Shown: positions 59,783-64,000 of the stretch, in pieces | Numbering within the stretch: position 1 is the first letter of the stretch | Layout of the letters: every line of letters begins with the position of its first letter | Assembly: GCF_018128905.1 (NCBI RefSeq) | Contig: NZ_CP063808.1 | Span: 7,564,001-7,628,000, forward strand | Length of the DNA: 64,000 nucleotides | Reading direction: 5' to 3' | DNA from: Streptomyces sp. A2-16 | GTDB taxonomy: Bacteria > Actinomycetota > Actinomycetes > Streptomycetales > Streptomycetaceae | Program-made: the position numbers and the translations under genes | The notes under the pieces: generated by a model | What the model was told of the DNA's origin: nothing | The model's input: only the letters and a program-made list of their open reading frames with translations | Database searches by the model: none

Positions 59783-60251
59783 TCACGTCGTCGACGTACT
59801 CCCCCGCCAGCAGGAACTCCTCCGGCAGTACGCCCTCGACCGCGAAGCCCTCGGACTCGTAGAGCCTGCGGGCCGGTGTGTTGTGGCCGAGGACGCGCAG
59901 GGTGAGCCGTCGGGCGCCCCGGCGGCGGGTCTCCTCCGTGATCGCGCGGATCAGGGCCCGGCCGACACCGCGGCCCCGGGCCTGGGCGCTGACGACGAAG
60001 CCCTGGATCTGGCGCACATGGGCGTTCGACTCGAGCCCGGTCGGGAAACCGAGACGTATGAACCCCAGGATGCGGCGGTCGGCCTCCGCGACCAGGCAGT
60101 CGCCGGGGAGGTGGCGCTCGTCGAAGAACGGCCGGTAGGGCGGCTGCTGCCGGGGCAGGACGTCGTGCAGGGGCGACCATTCGGCACGGTCGAGACGGGC
60201 GAGCTCCTCTTCGTCGTCGGGGAGGGCGAGGCGTATGGACAGTGCGGACAT
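59763..60251 (-). CDS. GNAT-family N-acetyltransferase
   Basis: A 162-residue acetyltransferase. The acetyl-CoA loop is VSAQARGRGVGRALIRA (motif A) and motif B is LRVLGHNTPARRLYESEGF. The substrate is unknown; the family includes protein N-terminal and small-molecule acetylases. The start is taken as ATG 60251; a GTG nine bases earlier is possible. Its 3' end overlaps the small membrane protein gene by 20 bases. Confidence 0.92.
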   Translation of the reverse strand: MSALSIRLALPDDEEELARLDRAEWSPLHDVLPRQQPPYRPFFDERHLPGDCLVAEADRRILGFIRLGFPTGLESNAHVRQIQGFVVSAQARGRGVGRALIRAITEETRRRGARRLTLRVLGHNTPARRLYESEGFAVEGVLPEEFLLAGEYVDDVIMGRRL

Positions 60252-60325
60252 GCCCGTCACACTACGGCGCCGGGCATAGCGGAACCAGACATCGCTTTTA
60301 CGCACCCACCAGGCAGGATGAGGTC

Positions 60326-61219
60326 ATGCAACTTTCAAGAATCGCGGTGGCCGGGGCGTCCGGACTGATCGGCTCGGCCCTGGCGCGGTCCCTCACCGCC
60401 GACGGGCACGAGGTGGTGCGCCTGGTGCGCCGGGAGCCCCGGGACCGGAACGAGGTCCGGTGGGAACCCGAGGCCGGGCGGGTCGACACGGCCGGGCTCG
60501 CCGGGTGCGACGCCGTGGTCAACCTCGCCGGTGCCGGGGTCGGTTCGCGGCGCTGGACGGACACGTACAAGAAGCAGATCCATGACAGCCGGGTCAACGG
60601 CACGACCGCCCTCGCCAAGGCCGTCGCCTCCCTGGACGAGCCGCCGAAGGTCTTCGTGAACGGCAGCGCGATGGGCTACTACGGCGAGACCGGCGACCGG
60701 GTCGTCGACGAGGACTCGCCCGCAGGGCAGGGTTTCCTGCCCGAGCTGTGCGTGGAGTGGGAGGGGGCGGCCGCGCCCGCGCAAGAGGCGGGCGTGCGGA
60801 CCGCGTTCACCCGCACCGGTCTGGTGGTGGGTCGCGGGGGCGGCGCCTGGGGCAAGCTGTTCCCGTTGTTCCAGGCAGGGCTCGGCGGCCGGATGGGCGA
60901 CGGCGGCCAGTACTGGTCGTTCATCGCGCTGCACGACGAAGTGGCCGCGATCCGGTACCTGTTGGAGACCGACGGGCTGTCAGGACCGTTCAACCTCACC
61001 GCTCCGGAGCCCCTGACGAACCGTGAGATCACCGAGGCCATGGGCCGTGTGCTGCACCGGCCGACCCTGTTCAGCGTGCCCGCGCCGGTACTGCGGGCCG
61101 CGCTCGGCGAGATGGCCGGGGACGTGCTCGGCAGCGCGCGGGTGCGGCCGACCCGGCTGCTGAAGTCGGGGTTCACGTTCGCGTTTCCGGACATCGAGGG
61201 TGCGATCCGGGCGGCCTGA
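60326..61219 (+). CDS. TIGR01777-family NAD-dependent epimerase/dehydratase
   Basis: A 297-residue short-chain-type protein. The nucleotide loop is VAGASGLIGSALARSL, followed by DAVVNLAGAGVGSRRW and the active segment NGSAMGYYGETGD with Tyr. The C-terminal DUF1731 region has NLTAPEPLTNREITEAMG and GSARVRPTRLLKSGF. This is the YfcH/SulA group; its true substrate is not known. The ATG has GAGG close by. It is not in an obvious operon; 233 bases without a clear gene or terminator follow. Confidence 0.92.
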   Translation: MQLSRIAVAGASGLIGSALARSLTADGHEVVRLVRREPRDRNEVRWEPEAGRVDTAGLAGCDAVVNLAGAGVGSRRWTDTYKKQIHDSRVNGTTALAKAVASLDEPPKVFVNGSAMGYYGETGDRVVDEDSPAGQGFLPELCVEWEGAAAPAQEAGVRTAFTRTGLVVGRGGGAWGKLFPLFQAGLGGRMGDGGQYWSFIALHDEVAAIRYLLETDGLSGPFNLTAPEPLTNREITEAMGRVLHRPTLFSVPAPVLRAALGEMAGDVLGSARVRPTRLLKSGFTFAFPDIEGAIRAA

Positions 61220-61452
61220 GAAGGGGCGGTCCGGGGCGCTCGGGGCGGGGTGGCCGGGCGGCGCGAGAAAGTGCCGTACGACCTTCTCGGCGACCGTCCG
61301 TGACGACATGCGACCGGCGTGCGACCGTGCCCTGCCGATGCGCGACTGTTCCTGACCGATCACAGCCCTACCCTCGATCCGAACTCGGGTATCCCCGGAG
61401 CCTGTTGGGGGCATGACGTCTCCACCGGCCGCGCAACCTCGAGGAGGGGCAC

Positions 61453-62877
61453 GTGCTTGAGCCCACGTACCAGGCGGACGTCGTGATCGTGGGAGCCGGG
61501 GTCGCCGGGCTCTCCGCGGCGCATCGGCTGACCAGCGCAGGAGTGACCGTCGCGGTGTTGGAGGCCGCCCCGTGCGCGGGCGGCCGCATGTCGACCGAGA
61601 AGGTCGACGGCTTCCGGCTCGACCGGATCGGACAGCTGCTGTCCACGGCGTATCCCGAACTACGGCTGACGCCGGGGCTCGACGGGCTCGTGCTGCGCCC
61701 GTTCGCGCCGGGGATCCTGCTGCACGGCGACGGGCGCCACCACCGGGTGGACGCTCCGGCGGGCGCCCGGAGCGCGAGGGGCGCACTGCGTGCGGTACGC
61801 GCCCTGGCGAGCGCCCCTCGGGGGGTGGCAGGTCCGGGCCTGGTGGCAGCGTCCCGGAGAACCGCGCTCCGGGTGCTGCCCGGTGCCGGTCAGGGGGCCG
61901 GGTCCCGGATCGCCCGCGGGGCCGCGCCGCTGGGCGGTGCCGTGGACCAGGCGCGGCTCGGTGCCGCGCTCACCCGGCTCGCCCATGTGTCCGTCGAACG
62001 CCTCCTGGCCCGTCCCGAACTGCCCGCCGGGCAGGCGCTGGCGGCCCGGGGACTGCCCGCGCGCACGATCGACGGGTTCCTGCGCCCGCTGCTGGCCGCG
62101 CTGTTGTGCGACCCCGCGCTGACGACGTCCAGCCGGTGCGCCGACCTCGCGCTGCGGGCCTTCGCGGGCGGGCGGCTGTGCGTGCCGGAGGGCGGTGCGG
62201 AGACGCTGCCGGAGCTGCTCGCGCAGACGCTGCCGGCGGGGACCGTGCACACGGGGGTGCGGGTCACGTCCGTCGCGACGACGTCGGTGACCACGGCCGA
62301 GCACGGCGAGATCCGGTGCCGGGCGGTGCTGCTGGCGACGGACGCGCGGGCCGCGGCGGAGTTGCTGCCGGGGTTGCGGGTGCCGGACTTCCATCCGGTG
62401 ACGGTCGTCCACCACACGACGGACGATCCGCCCCGCACGGGTTCCGCGCTGCTCCTCGACGCCGACCGGGGCGGCCCGGTGACCCACACGGCGGTGCTCA
62501 GCGAGGTCGACCCGAGCCGGGCCCCTTCGGGCCGGGCCCTGATCTCCTCGACGGTCCTGGGCACCCCTCCCCCGGACCTGGAGACGGCCGTACGCACCCA
62601 TCTGGCCCGCCTGTACGGCACGTCGACGCACCGCTGGGAGACCCTCGCGGTCCACCACACCCGGGAGGCGGTCCCGGCCATGCCCGCCCCCCACGACCTG
62701 CGCCGCCCGGTACGCCTCCTGGCCGGCCTGTACGTCTGCGGCGACCACCGGGACACCAGCACGGTGCAGGGCGCCCTGCACTCGGCACACCGGGCGGCCA
62801 CGGCGATCCTCACGGACCTGGGAGCGGCGGGCTCGATGCACAGGGCGGACCCGACTCCGACGGCTCAGGCGGCGTAG
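61453..62877 (+). CDS. FAD-dependent amine oxidase/phytoene desaturase-like oxidoreductase
   Basis: A 474-residue flavoprotein with the Rossmann motif DVVIVGAGVAGLSAAHRL at the N-terminus, EAAPCAGGRMST next, and a C-terminal FAD segment GLYVCGDHRDTSTVQGALHSAHRAA. It resembles the amine oxidase and carotenoid desaturase group, but no carotenoid genes are adjacent, so the substrate is open. The start is GTG with GAGGAGGGG upstream. It converges with the partial regulator gene, with a hairpin between. Confidence 0.9.
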   Translation: MLEPTYQADVVIVGAGVAGLSAAHRLTSAGVTVAVLEAAPCAGGRMSTEKVDGFRLDRIGQLLSTAYPELRLTPGLDGLVLRPFAPGILLHGDGRHHRVDAPAGARSARGALRAVRALASAPRGVAGPGLVAASRRTALRVLPGAGQGAGSRIARGAAPLGGAVDQARLGAALTRLAHVSVERLLARPELPAGQALAARGLPARTIDGFLRPLLAALLCDPALTTSSRCADLALRAFAGGRLCVPEGGAETLPELLAQTLPAGTVHTGVRVTSVATTSVTTAEHGEIRCRAVLLATDARAAAELLPGLRVPDFHPVTVVHHTTDDPPRTGSALLLDADRGGPVTHTAVLSEVDPSRAPSGRALISSTVLGTPPPDLETAVRTHLARLYGTSTHRWETLAVHHTREAVPAMPAPHDLRRPVRLLAGLYVCGDHRDTSTVQGALHSAHRAATAILTDLGAAGSMHRADPTPTAQAA

Positions 62878-62885
62878 GGATCATC

Positions 62886-62905
62886 CGCGCCCCGTCAGGG
62901 GCGCG
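62886..62905. terminator. Bidirectional hairpin between convergent genes
   Basis: An 8-bp perfect stem (CGCGCCCC and complement) with loop GTCA, between the oxidoreductase stop and the stop of the convergent regulator gene. Confidence 0.7.
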
Positions 62906-62910
62906 GGTTC

Positions 62911-64000
62911 CTACCCCAGTGCGGCGACCTTGTCGCGATAACTCCGCACCGGTGCCGCGTCCTTGTACGGCTCCAACCGCCGCTCGAAGTCCCGCACGTA
63001 CTCCACCGCCCGCACCGACCGCATCTCCGCGGCCTGCCCGGCGGCCTCCGCGGCCAACGAGCAGGCCTGGTCCAACTCCCCCAGCCCCAGCCGCGCGGAG
63101 GCCAGCACCACCCGGCAGAACAGCCGGCTGCGGGCGTATGCCGGAGCGCGCAACTGCAGCGAGCGCTCGGCGTGTTGCGCGGCCGCCCGGAACTGCTGCA
63201 GGTCCCGGTGGCAGTGGCCGAACTCGTCCGCCAGCTGCGCCTCGTCGAAGAACCGCGCCCAGTGCGGGACTTCGTCACCGGGGCGTGCCGTCTCCAGGGC
63301 CCGCTCCGCGCGGACCAGTGACGCGGTGCACGCCCGCACCTCGCCCAGCACCCCGTGCCCCCGCGCCTCGGCCGAGTGCAGCAGCGCCTGCACGACCGGC
63401 GGAGCCGTCGTACCGACGCCCTGCTGGGCCACCCGCGCGAGCTGGATCGCCTCCCGTCCGTGCCCCAGGTACACCGCCTGCCGGCTCATGGTGACCAGGA
63501 CGTACGCCCCGTACGCCCGGTCCCCCGCCGCCTGCGCGAGCCGCAGCGCCTGCACGAAGTACCGCTGTGCGAGGCCGTGCGCCGCGATGTCGTAGGAGGT
63601 CCAGCCCGCGAGCCGGGTCAGGTCGGCGGCCGCGGCGAACAGTCTGCGCCCGGTGGTCTCCCCGTAGGTGCCGCGCAGCATCGGCTCGCACTCGTGCTCC
63701 AGGTAGCGGACCAGGGCCTGCCGGGCGTGGCCGCCGCCGTACTGGTCGTCGAGGGTGCGAAAGAGGTCGCCGACCGAGCCGAGCGCGGCGATGTCCCCGC
63801 TGGTGACCTTCTGGCCGGGCCCGCGCTCGGCCTGGCCGCGCTGCCGGGGCAGCATCGGTCGCCCCTGGGGAGGGACCCGGACGGGAGGCTCGCCCCGGGC
63901 GACCCGGTCGTCGGGGCGGCCGATCAGCCAGTCGCGGCTCGGGACGACCAGACCGGCCGGGGTGAAGGCGATCTTGCGCAGCTCGGCGTGGCTGCCGGAG
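62911..64000 (-). CDS. TPR-type regulator of Streptomyces (5' end outside window)
   Basis: At least 362 codons; the frame is open to the right edge, with the upstream segment ELRKIAFTPAGLVVPSRDW before the ATG at 63855. The visible part is all-helical with TPR-like repeats (QALVRYLEHECEPML, LFAAAADLTRLAGWTSYDIA, LARLGLGELDQACSLAAEAAG). This type, common in Streptomyces, often carries an N-terminal helix-turn-helix and controls development or secondary metabolism (NsdA-like). The N-terminal domain cannot be seen here, so the DNA-binding role is inferred. Confidence 0.8.
   Translation of the reverse strand, partial: SGSHAELRKIAFTPAGLVVPSRDWLIGRPDDRVARGEPPVRVPPQGRPMLPRQRGQAERGPGQKVTSGDIAALGSVGDLFRTLDDQYGGGHARQALVRYLEHECEPMLRGTYGETTGRRLFAAAADLTRLAGWTSYDIAAHGLAQRYFVQALRLAQAAGDRAYGAYVLVTMSRQAVYLGHGREAIQLARVAQQGVGTTAPPVVQALLHSAEARGHGVLGEVRACTASLVRAERALETARPGDEVPHWARFFDEAQLADEFGHCHRDLQQFRAAAQHAERSLQLRAPAYARSRLFCRVVLASARLGLGELDQACSLAAEAAGQAAEMRSVRAVEYVRDFERRLEPYKDAAPVRSYRDKVAALG

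Noticed and set aside
61453..62877. Carotenoid biosynthetic cluster suggested by the desaturase-like enzyme
   Set aside because: No phytoene synthase, GGPP synthase or cyclase is near; a single oxidoreductase does not make a cluster.

Overview
The window is a 64 kb piece of a Streptomyces chromosome, and it reads as core genome. Coding density is very high with strong third-position G/C bias. GTG starts and 4-bp stop/start overlaps are common. The gene order (trpD, qcrBAC, ctaE, ctaFDC, erpA, nadA, pspA, cob genes, pepA, lpd, sucB, aceE) matches, from memory, the region near SCO2139-SCO2200 of S. coelicolor. I found no tRNA, rRNA, IS element, integrase, prophage, CRISPR array or large biosynthetic cluster.

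Layout. 1-5.4 kb: the end of a rhomboid protease, a stand-alone Lrp/AsnC ligand-binding protein, a Ser/Thr kinase with a beta-propeller sensor, a class V aminotransferase behind a SAM-IV riboswitch and a short leader ORF, and trpD. 5.5-14.9 kb: the respiratory locus, with qcrC-qcrA-qcrB (cytochrome bc1), ctaE, and ctaC-ctaD-ctaF (aa3 oxidase), all on the minus strand. It is split by a degenerate receiver-domain protein and an L,D-transpeptidase lipoprotein. 15-22.2 kb: a cysteine desulfurase fused to TusA, a PfkB-family kinase, a large Ala/Pro-rich membrane protein with a 138-bp tandem repeat, erpA and nadA. These Fe-S and sulfur-handling genes sit next to the Fe-S-rich respiratory genes.

22.2-34.7 kb: a second kinase with a propeller, an ECF42-type sigma factor with its DGPF/YCII partner and a matching promoter, an RND exporter, a two-component system, the PspA/PspAA envelope-stress pair, a DUF3043 protein and a methyltransferase with an apparent CTG start. 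34.8-43.6 kb: cobalamin late steps (an MBL-CobU fusion, cobT, cobS) mixed with membrane proteins: a DUF2156 (MprF-type) protein, a rhomboid-like protein and a DUF-type membrane protein. This stretch also holds a gene-free low-complexity segment and a GH114-type lipoprotein. 43.8-53.4 kb: pepA, lpd, sucB (2-oxo acid dehydrogenase E2), a GntR/FCD regulator and aceE, a central-carbon block. A perfect palindrome overlaps the -35 of a candidate aceE promoter. 53.5-64 kb: a WYL regulator, a DUF4240 protein, cell-wall genes (FemX-like, a PGRP-type amidase, a MarP-like protease), a 38-residue membrane protein, a GNAT enzyme, a TIGR01777 epimerase, an FAD oxidoreductase, and a truncated TPR-type regulator at the right edge.

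The best leads are regulatory or architectural rather than a new mobile system. They are the riboswitch plus leader ORF, the palindrome over the ctaE start codon, the palindrome at aceE, the long inverted repeat before nadA, the ECF42 autoregulatory promoter, the desulfurase-TusA and MBL-CobU fusions, and several in-frame coding minisatellites.
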